Origin: Paraburkholderia ferrariae NBRC 106233
GTDB taxonomy: Bacteria > Pseudomonadota > Gammaproteobacteria > Burkholderiales > Burkholderiaceae
DNA: 64,000 nt
Reading direction: 5' to 3'
Assembly: GCF_000685035.1 (NCBI RefSeq)
Contig: NZ_BAYB01000027.1
Coordinates: 94,402-158,401, forward strand
Numbering within the stretch: the first letter of the stretch is position 1; each line of letters opens with the position of its first letter. Below are positions 55,655 to 64,000 of the stretch, one piece after another. The notes beneath the pieces are model-generated. The model saw nothing but the letters and a program-made list of their open reading frames with translations, did not search any database and had not been told where the DNA came from. The position numbers and the translations under genes are program-made.

Positions 55655-57001
55655 TTACGCCGCGCGCGTTACGCCGGTAGCAACGAAGGCAGCATCGATC
55701 GCGGTGGAAAGGCGCTCCGCGATGGTATCGATATCCTGCGCCGTGCAGATGAAAGGCGGCGCGAGCAGCACGTGATCGCCGTTCCTGCCATCGACGGTGC
55801 CGCCCATCGGATAGACCATCAGGCCGCGCGCGAAGGCCTCGCGCTTGATCGCCGCGTGCAGCTTCAGCGCCGGATCGAAGCTGGCCTTGCTTTCGCGGTC
55901 CTGCACCAGTTCGACGCCGACGAAAAGACCGCGCCCGCGCACATCGCCCACCCACGGATGTTGTGCGTAGCGTTCGCGCAGATTCGCACGCAGTTGTTCG
56001 CCGCGCGCAAGCACGTTGTCGAGCAGTTTCTCTTCGGCAATCACGCGCTGCACTTCGAGCGCCGCCGCGCAGGCGGTAGCGTGGCCGATGTAGGTGTGAC
56101 CATGCTGGAAATAGCCGCTGCCGCCCGTGATCGTGTCATAGATGCGGCGGCTGACAAGCGTCGCGCCGATCGGCTGATACCCGGCGCCCAGCCCCTTCGC
56201 GATCGTCAACAGGTCCGGCGCAACGCCGTCTTCGTCGCACGCATACAGATAGCCGGTGCGGCCCATGCCCGACATGATCTCGTCGAGAATCAGCAGGACA
56301 CCGTAACGATCGCAAACCGCACGGATCTTGCGAAAGTATTCGCGCACGGGCGGCACCGCGCCGGCCGTGGCGCCCACCACCGTCTCCGCGACGAAGGCGG
56401 CCACGGTCTCGGGCCCGAGTTCGAGAATCTTGTGTTCGAGCTCGTCGGCGAGGCGCTGCGCATAGGCTGCGTCGGATTCGCCCGCGAGACGTTCGCGATA
56501 CGCGTAGCACGGGCTCACGTGATGCGATTCGATCAGGATCGGCAGGAACGGCTCACGGCGCCACGCATTGCCGCCAATCGCCAGCGCGCCGAGCGTATTG
56601 CCGTGATAGCTCTGGCGACGCGCGATGAAATGGCGGCGCGCCCGTTCGCCCTTCTCGACGAAGTATTGGCGCGCAAGCTTCAGCGCGGCCTCGATGGCCT
56701 CCGAGCCGCCCGAAACGAAATAGACATGCTCGAGCCCCTCGGGCGCGGCGGCGACGAGGTGATCGGCCAGTTGCTCGGCCGCCTCGGTCGTGAAGAACGA
56801 CGTGTGCGCGTAAGGCAGTTGCTCCGCCTGGCGCCTGATCGCGCCGATCACGCGCGCGTTGCTATGGCCGAGGCACGAAACGGCCGCGCCGCCGCTGGCG
56901 TCGATATAGCGCTTGCCGGTGGAATCGATGATTTCGATACCCTCGCCTGCTACCGCAACAGGCAGCGTCTGCTTGGGCATCCGGTGAAAGACCTGGGTCA
57001 T
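55655..57001 (-). CDS. Class III PLP-dependent aminotransferase
   Basis: 448 residues. PLP Lys lies in TIAKGLGAGYQP, and LILDEIMSGMGRTG and VYFVSGGSEAIEAALKLARQYF are conserved class III patterns. It transfers an amino group from an omega-amino acid or amine to pyruvate or 2-oxoglutarate; the substrate cannot be read. It lies 46 bases after the C45 peptidase gene in the same operon, so the substrate may be a deacylated amine released by that enzyme. Confidence 0.9.
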   Translation of the reverse strand: MTQVFHRMPKQTLPVAVAGEGIEIIDSTGKRYIDASGGAAVSCLGHSNARVIGAIRRQAEQLPYAHTSFFTTEAAEQLADHLVAAAPEGLEHVYFVSGGSEAIEAALKLARQYFVEKGERARRHFIARRQSYHGNTLGALAIGGNAWRREPFLPILIESHHVSPCYAYRERLAGESDAAYAQRLADELEHKILELGPETVAAFVAETVVGATAGAVPPVREYFRKIRAVCDRYGVLLILDEIMSGMGRTGYLYACDEDGVAPDLLTIAKGLGAGYQPIGATLVSRRIYDTITGGSGYFQHGHTYIGHATACAAALEVQRVIAEEKLLDNVLARGEQLRANLRERYAQHPWVGDVRGRGLFVGVELVQDRESKASFDPALKLHAAIKREAFARGLMVYPMGGTVDGRNGDHVLLAPPFICTAQDIDTIAERLSTAIDAAFVATGVTRAA

Positions 57002-57047
57002 GGCGTTCTCTCGATGCGATGAAAAGGGTGTCGGCGCAGCAGCGCCT

Positions 57048-58094
57048 TCAATGCGTGGCGCGGGTGGCGCGGACGAAGCGGTCGAACACGCGCTCGCCCT
57101 CCTGCCAGACGCCGAGGCTCACCCCCTCGGCGCCGATGGCAAGGCTTGCGGTGGCGAGCGTGTTCTCGTCGTCGGGATCGTTCGGATCGGCGCGGAAGAT
57201 CGGCAGGCCGGCGCCCGCCCGATCTTGCAGCACACCAACCAGGGCTTCGGCGTCCGGCTGGGTGCCGAGTGCGGGCAGCAATTCGGCAAGCCGCGCCTGG
57301 CGGTCGCGCGACGAATCGGTAACGATCTGCGCCTCGCACTCGCAACCCGCGTGAATCAGATGGTTCGCGTGGCCGGACAGTGCGTTGACCGGCACGATCG
57401 AGCAGCGCTGCGCCGTTGCCTCGACGCTGTAGAGGCGCACGCCATCTGCCTGCACGCCGCCGATCGTGTGATGAAAGCCACTCGCGCACGGCGTGTCGCG
57501 CAACAGGGCGAGGGCTTCGTCGAGCGTCGCCGCGTCGAGCACGGCGCGCGCGAGGATCATGCGCGGCACGCCGGCATGCGGCTCGCGGATGCGCACATTG
57601 TTGATCGCCTGCGCGAGACCGGCCCGCGTGGCGGCGAAGGTGTGGCCGGGCAGCGATCCCGGGTAGTAAAAGCTCACGAAACCGGGCTTGTCCTCCGGCT
57701 CCGCCTCGACAACCAGGCAGCGCCCGCGCAGATAAGGGTCGCCATCTTCGTTATGGGCGATCAGGCCGCCGGCGGGCACCGGCGCCGCGAGCGTCGTGCA
57801 GCCGTCCGGCACCCGATGGATCAGTTCGCCGCGGCAGTTCCAGAGGAAGAGATCGTCCGCCGGCCAGCCGAGTGCCGCAGCCATGGCGTCGAGTTCGGCG
57901 ACGTAGGCCGGGAAATGGCGTTGCGCCGCCTCGCGCAACTGTTGCGCGAAGGCGCTGCCGCGCCAGCGGCTCACGGCCTGCCACGCGGCGCTTTGCGCCA
58001 TATAGGTCGCGAAGATGGGCCGTGCCAGAAGGCCAAGCTCGTGGCCGATCGCCTCGGGTGTGCCGCCGACCCGGAAAGACTTCAGTTCCTGCAT
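57048..58094 (-). CDS. C45 family peptidase / acyltransferase (AAT-like)
   Basis: 348 residues of the acyl-CoA:6-aminopenicillanate acyltransferase (Ntn-hydrolase) family. The likely self-cleavage site is the Gly-Cys of VPDGCTTLAAP (residue about 98), which frees the Cys nucleophile; AHNEDGDPYLRGR and VSFYYPGSLPGHTF follow as in the family. It hydrolyses or transfers acyl amides. First gene of an operon controlled by the palindrome-bearing promoter at 58126-58155. The ATG at 58094 begins the conserved region; an open frame continues to 58145 without a ribosome site. Confidence 0.87.
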   Translation of the reverse strand: MQELKSFRVGGTPEAIGHELGLLARPIFATYMAQSAAWQAVSRWRGSAFAQQLREAAQRHFPAYVAELDAMAAALGWPADDLFLWNCRGELIHRVPDGCTTLAAPVPAGGLIAHNEDGDPYLRGRCLVVEAEPEDKPGFVSFYYPGSLPGHTFAATRAGLAQAINNVRIREPHAGVPRMILARAVLDAATLDEALALLRDTPCASGFHHTIGGVQADGVRLYSVEATAQRCSIVPVNALSGHANHLIHAGCECEAQIVTDSSRDRQARLAELLPALGTQPDAEALVGVLQDRAGAGLPIFRADPNDPDDENTLATASLAIGAEGVSLGVWQEGERVFDRFVRATRATH

Positions 58095-58125
58095 CGATGT
58101 TCTCGCCTCGATCCGTAATGGGCGA

Positions 58126-58155
58126 TTTATACGCCCCATCAACATATGTTGTCAA
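58126..58155 (-). promoter_or_regulatory. Promoter with embedded RpiR-type operator
   Basis: On the minus strand a consensus -35 TTGACA (58150-58155) is followed after 18 bases by -10 TATAAA (58126-58131). The perfect palindrome CAACATATGTTG (58140-58151) lies within the spacer and overlaps the -35, and a half-site (GCAACATATGG) lies upstream near 58168-58179. Repressor binding here would block the C45 operon. The neighbouring RpiR is the obvious candidate. Confidence 0.7.
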
Positions 58156-58317
58156 TTATAACGTATACGCAACATATGGATTTGGATGCGGCGCGAAAAT
58201 GCAGGCACCCCTTGGGTCATGAGGGCGCCGGCACGGGGGGAAAACCTGCGGAGAAAAAATTGCGGATCGGAAAACGAGAAAACTAACGTGCTTTCGGGGG
58301 ACGTCATTCAGAGCGCA

Positions 58318-59178
58318 TCACGGCACGTAGGCGCCGCGCGTATTGAGCGTGCGTTCGGCCCGTTCCAGCCGCGTCACGGCGTCCGCGCCTTCCAGCGCGA
58401 GCAGATGCGCCACGAGCGCTTCGGAGAGCGCCGTCGCCGCCACCAGAGAAGGAAAAAAAGACGGGCTTTCGTGCGTGAAGATCAGCACCTTCTCGGCATT
58501 GAGCGCGATCGGCGAAACCGCGCTATCGGTAATCGCGATCAGGCGGCTGCCCTTTTCCAGCGCGGCTTCGGCCACGCGCACCGCTTCGACCGAGTACGGC
58601 GCGAAACTGATGACGATAGTCGCGCTGTCCCGCTCGATACCCAGCAACTGCACTTCGAGCGTGCCGGCCTCGCCGCCCAGGAGCGACACCGAAGGCCGAA
58701 AGAGCCGGTAGCCGTACACGAGCCCGAACGCCACCGCGTAGCAGGAGCGAAAGCCCGCCACATGAACGTGCTTCGCCTTGCGCAGCACGCGCGCGGCCTC
58801 CACGGTCGCGCGCGCATTGTGCGCGGCGCTCGCTTCGAGGTTGTGCTGCTGCGCGACGAGCAGATCGTGCGCGAGTCCGTTCTTCGCGCTGCCGGCCACG
58901 AGCGAACGGGCCCGGCTCGTCAGCGGCTCGGGGCGCGTGCGCACCCGCGCGACGAACAGGTCGCGCAGTTCGTTCCAGCCGGGAAAGCCCAGTTGCTGCG
59001 AGAGCCGCACGAGCGAGGCGGGCTGCACGCGGGCGCGCTCGGCCACCTTGCGCATGGACGAGACGGCCACCTCGTCCGGGTGATCGAGCAGGAACGCGGC
59101 CCCGGTCTGAAATTGCGGGCTCAGTTCGGAGAAGCGGGTGCGGATGAGCGCGGCGAGCTGGTCGAAGCTGTCTGGCAT
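58318..59178 (-). CDS. RpiR/MurR-family transcriptional regulator
   Basis: 286 residues. N-terminal RpiR HTH: FDQLAALIRTRFSELSPQFQ and VRKVAERARVQPASLVRLSQQLGFPGW-type helices (short segments). The C-terminal SIS domain (KHVHVAGFRSCYAVAFGL, GIERDSATIVISFAPYS) usually binds a phosphosugar; here the context (peptidase, aminotransferase) points to an amino compound. The start at 59178 (MPDSFDQL) is the family start. A related sequence ACAACAAATGTTAC lies at 59200-59213, so it may autoregulate. Confidence 0.88.
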   Translation of the reverse strand: MPDSFDQLAALIRTRFSELSPQFQTGAAFLLDHPDEVAVSSMRKVAERARVQPASLVRLSQQLGFPGWNELRDLFVARVRTRPEPLTSRARSLVAGSAKNGLAHDLLVAQQHNLEASAAHNARATVEAARVLRKAKHVHVAGFRSCYAVAFGLVYGYRLFRPSVSLLGGEAGTLEVQLLGIERDSATIVISFAPYSVEAVRVAEAALEKGSRLIAITDSAVSPIALNAEKVLIFTHESPSFFPSLVAATALSEALVAHLLALEGADAVTRLERAERTLNTRGAYVP

Positions 59179-59281
59179 GCGGGCAACGAATCGGTGGATG
59201 ACAACAAATGTTACCACCGGTGTTGCGCGATGTTGCGAGACCGATGTCGCGAAGCCGATGTCGCGATACGCAGAGCCGGCG

Positions 59282-60172
59282 CTATTGCGCGAACCGTGCC
59301 TCGTTGAGATCGGAAATGAGCGTCGGTCCCGTGGGGCGCCAGCCCAGGCGATCCTGCGTCCATGCGCTCGAAGCGGGCATGTCGGGAGCCGCGAACATGC
59401 CCATCCATCCGAAGTGCGCTGCCGCCTCCTCCGGTGCGATCGACACGACGGGCAGATTCAGGCCCCGGCCCAGCGCCTCGGCAATCTTGCGGCTGATCAC
59501 CCCTTCTTCGCCCACCGCGTGAAAACGCGCGCCCGGCTCGGCGGCCTCCACGGCCAGCCGGTAGAGCCGCACGACGTCGGAGAGATGCCCCGCCGGCCAG
59601 CGGTTCTTGCCCTCGCCCACATAGGCGACAACGCCTTTTTGCCGGGCAATCTCGATGAGCGGCGCGATGAGGCCCTGCTTGAACGGATTGTGCACCTGCG
59701 GCAGCCGCACCACCGACACGTTGACGCCCGACTCCAGCAGCGCATTCCCGGCCAGCTCGGACGCAATGCGCGGATTCGGATGGCGGGTGTCGAAGATGTC
59801 TTCGGTCGCCGGCTCGCCGTGGTGGCCGCTGCCCATCCCGGTTCCCGAGGTGATGACGAGGGGCCGGTCCGAGCCCGCCAGCGCAAAGCCGAGTGCGGCG
59901 ATGGCGCGCTTGTCCTTCTCGCAGTTTTCGACGAAGCGCGAAAAGTCGTGGTCGAAAGCCGCGTGGATGACCGCATCCGCCTGCGCGGCGCCGCGGCTCA
60001 GGCTTTCGGGGTCCTCCAGCGTGCCCCGGTGCACTTCGGCCCCGGCCGCGGCGAGGGCTTGCGCACCCGCGTCGGAGCGGGTCATGCCGATCACCTCGTG
60101 ACCGGCGTCGAGAAGTTCGGGAACGAGCGCCGAGCCGATAAAGCCGGTCGCGCCCGTAAGAAAGATACGCAT
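59282..60172 (-). CDS. NAD-dependent epimerase / SDR-family oxidoreductase
   Basis: 296 residues of extended/atypical SDR type. The NAD(P) motif is MRIFLTGATGFIGSALVPEL, and HRGTLEDPESL and VIHAAFDHDF follow. The catalytic region is TSGTGMGSG rather than a clear YxxxK, which is usual in this YbjT/Sugar-nucleotide-like clade. Substrate unknown. Divergent from the asparaginase gene. Confidence 0.85.
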   Translation of the reverse strand: MRIFLTGATGFIGSALVPELLDAGHEVIGMTRSDAGAQALAAAGAEVHRGTLEDPESLSRGAAQADAVIHAAFDHDFSRFVENCEKDKRAIAALGFALAGSDRPLVITSGTGMGSGHHGEPATEDIFDTRHPNPRIASELAGNALLESGVNVSVVRLPQVHNPFKQGLIAPLIEIARQKGVVAYVGEGKNRWPAGHLSDVVRLYRLAVEAAEPGARFHAVGEEGVISRKIAEALGRGLNLPVVSIAPEEAAAHFGWMGMFAAPDMPASSAWTQDRLGWRPTGPTLISDLNEARFAQ

Positions 60173-60354
60173 GCTGATGCCTCCTTGTTCGTCGTGCGGC
60201 CACTATCCGACGATTCGCACCTGCGTTGAAGTCGTGACCTCATCGTAGTAAACCGACTAACAGGATCAGAAAGGATCGCCAAAGCGGCAAAGGCCGCCGA
60301 TGGGGCAGACGCGGTACCATCGTGCCCATTCCGGTCCTCTGCTCAGGCGTCACC

Positions 60355-61431
60355 ATGGCAACGCAAACCTTTGAACCCGCGGTCACCGTCCTTCGCGGCG
60401 GCATCGTCGAAACGACGCACGCGGCCCACATCGCGGTGGTCGATGCCAGCGGCCGGCTACGCTACGCGTGGGGCGACCCGCACCGGCTCACGCTCGTGCG
60501 CTCGGCCGCCAAGCCGGCCCAGGCGCTGGCCGTCATCGAAACGGGCGCGCTCGACCGCTTCGGTTTCGACGACGCCGATCTCGCCCTCATGTGCGGCTCG
60601 AACAGCAGCGAAGACCGGCACGTGGCGCGCACGCGGCAGATGCTCGCGAAAGTCTCGGCGCAGGAGTCCGACATGCGCTGCGGCCCTCACCCGCCCATCT
60701 CCGACGCGGTCTACCGCGACTGGATCAAGCGCGATTTCACGCCGGGGCCGGCCTGCAGCAACTGCTCGGGCAAGCACGTGGGCATGCTTGCGGCGGCGCG
60801 CGCGATGGCCGCGCCGATCGACGACTACCACCTGCCGGACCATCCGTTGCAGGCGCGCGTGCGCCACACCGTCGCCGACGCTTGCGGCCTGCCCGACGAG
60901 GCCGTGCAATGGGCCATCGACGGCTGCAACCTGCCCACGCCCGCGTTCCCGCTCGACCGGCTCGCGCGACTTTACGCGAGTCTCGCCGACGCGGCGGATC
61001 GAACCGCCGCCACGGGCGGCACCACTCTGCCGGCACGCACAGCGGCGCTCGCGCGCATCTACCGCGCGATGACCTCGCACCCGGAGATGGTGGCGGGCGA
61101 AGGCCGCTTCTGCACGGAGTTGATGCAAGCGTTCGGCGGCGCGCTGGTCGGCAAGTTAGGCGCGGACGGCAGCTACGCAGTGGGCGTGCGCGCCTCGGCA
61201 CAGACGGCGGCGCATGCGGGCAACCGTGCGCTGGGCTTCGCAGTGAAGATGGAAGACGGCAACCAGACCGCGCTCTATGCGGTGGTCGTGGAGATGCTGG
61301 CGCAACTGGGTATCGGCACGCCGGCGCAACTGGAGGCGCTGGCGCGGTTTCATGCGCCGCGGATCAGCAATACGAGGGGCGTCGAAACAGGTGGGGTTTC
61401 GGCCAGGGTGAGCTTGCGGGCGGCGGAATAG
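60355..61431 (+). CDS. L-asparaginase (AnsA-type, PF06089 family)
   Basis: 358 residues. VTVLRGGIVETTHAAHIAVVDASG at the start, RSAAKPAQALAVIETGA, MCGSNSSEDRHVART, CSNCSGKHVGMLA and GPACSNCSGKH make up the R. etli-type asparaginase II signature; conserved Ser-Lys pairs and Cys replace the Thr-type sites of the E. coli enzyme. It hydrolyses asparagine to aspartate and ammonia in the cytosol. ATG at 60355 (MATQTFEP) is chosen; an upstream ATG adds 11 residues. Confidence 0.9.
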   Translation: MATQTFEPAVTVLRGGIVETTHAAHIAVVDASGRLRYAWGDPHRLTLVRSAAKPAQALAVIETGALDRFGFDDADLALMCGSNSSEDRHVARTRQMLAKVSAQESDMRCGPHPPISDAVYRDWIKRDFTPGPACSNCSGKHVGMLAAARAMAAPIDDYHLPDHPLQARVRHTVADACGLPDEAVQWAIDGCNLPTPAFPLDRLARLYASLADAADRTAATGGTTLPARTAALARIYRAMTSHPEMVAGEGRFCTELMQAFGGALVGKLGADGSYAVGVRASAQTAAHAGNRALGFAVKMEDGNQTALYAVVVEMLAQLGIGTPAQLEALARFHAPRISNTRGVETGGVSARVSLRAAE

Positions 61432-61454
61432 CCACATTGCCAAGCCCGGAAATG

Positions 61455-61488
61455 ACCGGAAACCGGTACCCATCGACCGGTTTCCGGT
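61455..61488. terminator. Hairpin between convergent genes
   Basis: A 13-bp perfect stem (61455-61467 with 61476-61488) and 8-base loop lie between the stops of the asparaginase (+) and the glycosidase (-). No T-run. Confidence 0.6.
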
Positions 61489-61503
61489 ATCGCCCTATTG
61501 CCG

Positions 61504-63774
61504 TTACAACAACGCGACCACCTTCACATCGCTGCGGTCCGCGGCCGCGACTACCTTCCCGTCCACGCGCCGGAACGTGAGCGTGACCGCCGATTTGCCC
61601 ACGCGCAGATCGCTCACTTCGAGCCAGTCGATCCCTTCCGGCAGCATCGGCTCTTCCACCCTCACCTCGTGGCGCGCGGCATCGATCGAAATGCCCAGGC
61701 ACGCCTCCAGCATCATGAACGGCGAGCCGGCCGCCCAGGCCTGCGGCAGGCACGCGACCGGATAGGCCGTGGGCGGTTCGCCGCGGCGGCGCGGGAAGCC
61801 GCAGAAGAGTTCCGGCAAGCGCATGTCGAAGGTCACGGCCGCTTCGAAGAGCGCCTGCAGGAGGCGCACCGCGGCGTCCTTGTGGCCGTAGCGCGCGAGC
61901 CCGCGCGCGCAGATCGCGTTGTCGTGCGGCCAGACCGAGCCGTTGTGATACGCCATCGGATTGAAGCGCGCCTGGCCCGCCGCGAGCGTGCGCACGCCCC
62001 AGCCCGTGTGGAACAGCGCCGATTCGAGCACGCGCGCCACCGTATGGCCGCGCTCGTACTCGGGCAGACCGAACGCGAGCAGGTGCCCGGCGTTCGAAGC
62101 CAGCACGCGGCAGAGTTCGCCGTGGCCGTCGAGCGCGATGCCGTAGAAGTCCGACTCGGGCATCCAGAACTTTTCTTCCACGCAGCGGCGAATCTTCGCG
62201 GCGCGCGCCGCATAGCGGGCCGCATCGTCGGCAAGGCCGCGCAAGGTGGCAAAGCGCGCCATCGTGTCGAACGCGGCGCTCGCGTAGGCCTGCACTTCCA
62301 CCAGCGCGATCGGGCCGTCCGGGAAACGGCCGTCGGCATGGAAGACGGAATCGTGGCTGTCCTTCCAGCCCTGGTTGGCGAGACCGCCCTCCGACTCGCG
62401 CCGGTAATCGAGCAGGCCGAGCGCGTTGCGCTCGCACACGCCCGCCACCCAGCCTGCCGCGCGTTCGAGCGCGGGCCAGAGTTCGTCGATCAGCGACGTG
62501 TCGCCCGTGCGCTCGACATAGGCGCCCGCCAGCACGACGAAAAGCGGTGTCGTGTCCACGCCGCCGTAGTAGAGCGCGAACGGCACCTCGCCGGTCGCGG
62601 CCATTTCGCTCTTGCGCATCTCGTGCATGATCTTGCCAGGCGCCGCGTCGCGGAACGCCGAGTTCTCGCGCGCCTGGTGCGCCGCGAGAAAGCGCAGCAC
62701 GCCGCGCGCCAGCGCCGGCTGCAGCCACAGCGTCTGCAGCGAAGTGATGACGGCGTCGCGCCCGAACGGCGTGGAAAACCACGGAATGCCCGCGTACGGA
62801 TAGGGGCCCGTCGGCAGATCGGTGGTCAGGAGGCCAAGGTCGGCAATCGAGCGGTTGATCCACGCGTTGAAGAGCGGGTTGCTCGAACGCACGCGCGCCG
62901 TGGCCCGGCGCCGCTCGCGCATCACGATGTGCGCATCGACCAGGGCGGCGCGCACCGCGGCGCGGCCCACGCGCTGCTCTTTCCCGTCGGCGAGGCAGTG
63001 CGCGGGCTGGATGATGCCCGCGCTCGGCGTGTCGGGCGCGGCGCCCGCGAGCGGCTCGACCTCGATCGCCACGGTCAGATAGACCGACACGCAGGCCTGC
63101 GCGGCCAGATCGACCGAAAAGTCCGCACGGTCGGCAAAGAGCTTGTCGGGCGTGGGCGAGAACTCGATGCGCACGCGCCGCGCCACCTTGTCGAGGCCGA
63201 TGTATTCGAGCCGCACCTCGCCGTCTTCCACGCGCGGCGGCACGATCGTGCCGCGCACTTCGCGCTTGAGGCCGCGCACTTCGAACATGTCGCGAAAGTC
63301 GCTCGCAAACGAGATCGAGAGCGGCACCACGGCGTCTTCGGTGCCGTAGTTCGTGAGCTCGATGGCCTCGGTCATCATCGTGCCCGAGAGCACGCGCGAG
63401 CGCTGCACGTGGATCACGCCTTCGGGCGTGGTCGAGCCGCCGAGCGGCGGCAGCGGACGATTGGTGAGGTGCGCGGTGAACGCGGTGTTGTCGCTGCTCA
63501 CGCTGCCCGAGAGCAGCGACGGCACGCGGCCGCCGAAGGTGAGGCGCAGCGAGGACAGCACGCGCGTGTCGTTGACGAACAGACCGTCGTCGATGCCGGT
63601 GAGGTCGCCCAGCGGATCGTTGACGATGAACGTGTCGCCCGACTTCAGCACATGCTGGGTCGCGCTCGCGACCTCGGGGGTTTCGGGCGCGATGAACGCG
63701 CCGTCCGTATCGTGTTCGGGATGATCCACGCCGCCTGCGTGGGTGACGCCGCCAAGTGCTTCTGGATCCTGCAT
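61504..63774 (-). CDS. Amylo-alpha-1,6-glucosidase-like glycoside hydrolase
   Basis: 756 residues. N-terminal glycogen-debranching N domain (GDTFIVNDPLGDLTGIDDGLFVNDTRVLSS) and C-terminal (alpha/alpha)6 GH barrel: YPYAGIPWFSTPFGRDAVIT, RDAAPGKIMHEMRKSE, YYGGVDTTPLFVVL, NQGWKDSHDSVF and HNGSVWPHDNAICA. These match the MGH1-type/GDE family. It probably trims alpha-1,6 branches of glycogen or another glucan. AGGAG precedes the ATG at 63774; no glycogen genes are next to it within the window. Confidence 0.88.
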   Translation of the reverse strand: MQDPEALGGVTHAGGVDHPEHDTDGAFIAPETPEVASATQHVLKSGDTFIVNDPLGDLTGIDDGLFVNDTRVLSSLRLTFGGRVPSLLSGSVSSDNTAFTAHLTNRPLPPLGGSTTPEGVIHVQRSRVLSGTMMTEAIELTNYGTEDAVVPLSISFASDFRDMFEVRGLKREVRGTIVPPRVEDGEVRLEYIGLDKVARRVRIEFSPTPDKLFADRADFSVDLAAQACVSVYLTVAIEVEPLAGAAPDTPSAGIIQPAHCLADGKEQRVGRAAVRAALVDAHIVMRERRRATARVRSSNPLFNAWINRSIADLGLLTTDLPTGPYPYAGIPWFSTPFGRDAVITSLQTLWLQPALARGVLRFLAAHQARENSAFRDAAPGKIMHEMRKSEMAATGEVPFALYYGGVDTTPLFVVLAGAYVERTGDTSLIDELWPALERAAGWVAGVCERNALGLLDYRRESEGGLANQGWKDSHDSVFHADGRFPDGPIALVEVQAYASAAFDTMARFATLRGLADDAARYAARAAKIRRCVEEKFWMPESDFYGIALDGHGELCRVLASNAGHLLAFGLPEYERGHTVARVLESALFHTGWGVRTLAAGQARFNPMAYHNGSVWPHDNAICARGLARYGHKDAAVRLLQALFEAAVTFDMRLPELFCGFPRRRGEPPTAYPVACLPQAWAAGSPFMMLEACLGISIDAARHEVRVEEPMLPEGIDWLEVSDLRVGKSAVTLTFRRVDGKVVAAADRSDVKVVALL

Positions 63775-63890
63775 CGCCTGACTCCTATACCGGCGCACGC
63801 CGGTTCACGGTTCGCTTCCGCTCGATTGTAGAGGCTTCTGCGGCGGCGTACGAAACGTTTGGCGGGCCCCGCAAGAAACATGCGCGAAAA

Positions 63891-63922
63891 AAAAGCCCGC
63901 ACGCGCGGGCGTGCGGGCTTTT
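63891..63922. terminator. Intrinsic terminator, bidirectional
   Basis: A perfect 13-bp stem (AAAAGCCCGCACG at 63891-63903 with 63910-63922) with a 6-base loop. One arm begins with A-run and the other ends with T4. It probably ends a gene coming from beyond the right edge. Confidence 0.75.
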
Positions 63923-63942
63923 CATCCGTGTTTGCGTCCTTG

Positions 63943-63970
63943 CTTGCGGCTTGCGGCTTGCGGCTTGCGG
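63943..63970. repeat. 7-base tandem repeat
   Basis: Four perfect copies of CTTGCGG in an intergenic tract after the terminator. Confidence 0.75.
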
Positions 63971-64000
63971 CAGGAGCCGGCCGCCTAGCGTTGCGAAACC

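Overview
The window looks like a chromosomal segment of a Burkholderiaceae bacterium, of the Burkholderia/Paraburkholderia/Caballeronia/Trinickia kind. The backbone is GC-rich and carries a hopanoid C-3 methylase (HpnR), a polyhydroxyalkanoate phasin beside a wrecked acetoacetyl-CoA reductase gene, a stand-alone rpoN, and a contact-dependent inhibition locus in the Burkholderia order (toxin, immunity, transporter). No rRNA, tRNA or CRISPR array was seen. The sequence alone does not fix the genus or species.

Left backbone (1-22.2 kb): the end of a sensor histidine kinase, a DUF4410-type lipoprotein, quinone-dependent D-lactate dehydrogenase with a LysR regulator, hpnR, a GntP-type permease, a uracil-DNA-glycosylase-family protein overlapping a DUF488 protein, an AtoE-type fatty-acid transporter, a Gly/Pro-rich SH3 protein, an outer-membrane barrel, a phasin followed by a phbB relic with an internal deletion, a universal stress protein, a zinc alcohol dehydrogenase, a DHH phosphoesterase, a small transposase-derived ORF, DUF72 and TetR genes, rpoN, and a BON-domain protein behind a good sigma-54 promoter candidate. 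An aldo/keto reductase remnant marks the left edge of the accessory region.

Accessory region (22.2-43.2 kb): a large two-partner-secretion CDI locus. bcpA (22522-31853) encodes a haemagglutinin-repeat stick with a C-terminal PD-(D/E)XK-like nuclease toxin, but one missing base near 25755 splits its frame. Two overlapping immunity-type genes and an intact transporter gene bcpB (32818-34554) follow. Behind bcpB lies an array of about 8.3 kb of orphan toxin-tip/immunity modules: a membrane-active-looking tip with a two-TM immunity protein, an RNase-like tip with a CPCC protein, a tip with an Imm42-like protein, an HNH nuclease tip with a DUF2185-like protein, and a fifth partial tip with two small immunity-like genes. 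Two truncated copies of bcpB punctuate the array, and several immunity genes are fragments or frameshifted. The array sits inside a small minus-strand gene: its 3' part is at 34570-34695, its 5' part is at 42985-43168, and the two halves rejoin in frame. The array is therefore a later expansion between bcpB and the chromosomal gene lhr. It looks like a store of toxin specificities that could recombine with bcpA through shared DNA upstream of the VxLYN motif.

Right backbone (43.3-64 kb): an Lhr-family helicase, a His-rich Cd/Zn/Pb P-type ATPase divergent from its MerR/CadR regulator with a clear operator between them, an M20 peptidase, a superinfection-immunity-like membrane protein, a LysE exporter and a YodC-like protein. 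Next comes an operon of C45 peptidase, class III aminotransferase and carboxymuconolactone-decarboxylase-like protein behind an RpiR regulator, with a palindrome lying inside the operon promoter. The window ends with an NAD-dependent epimerase, an AnsA-type asparaginase and a glycogen-debranching-type glycosidase.
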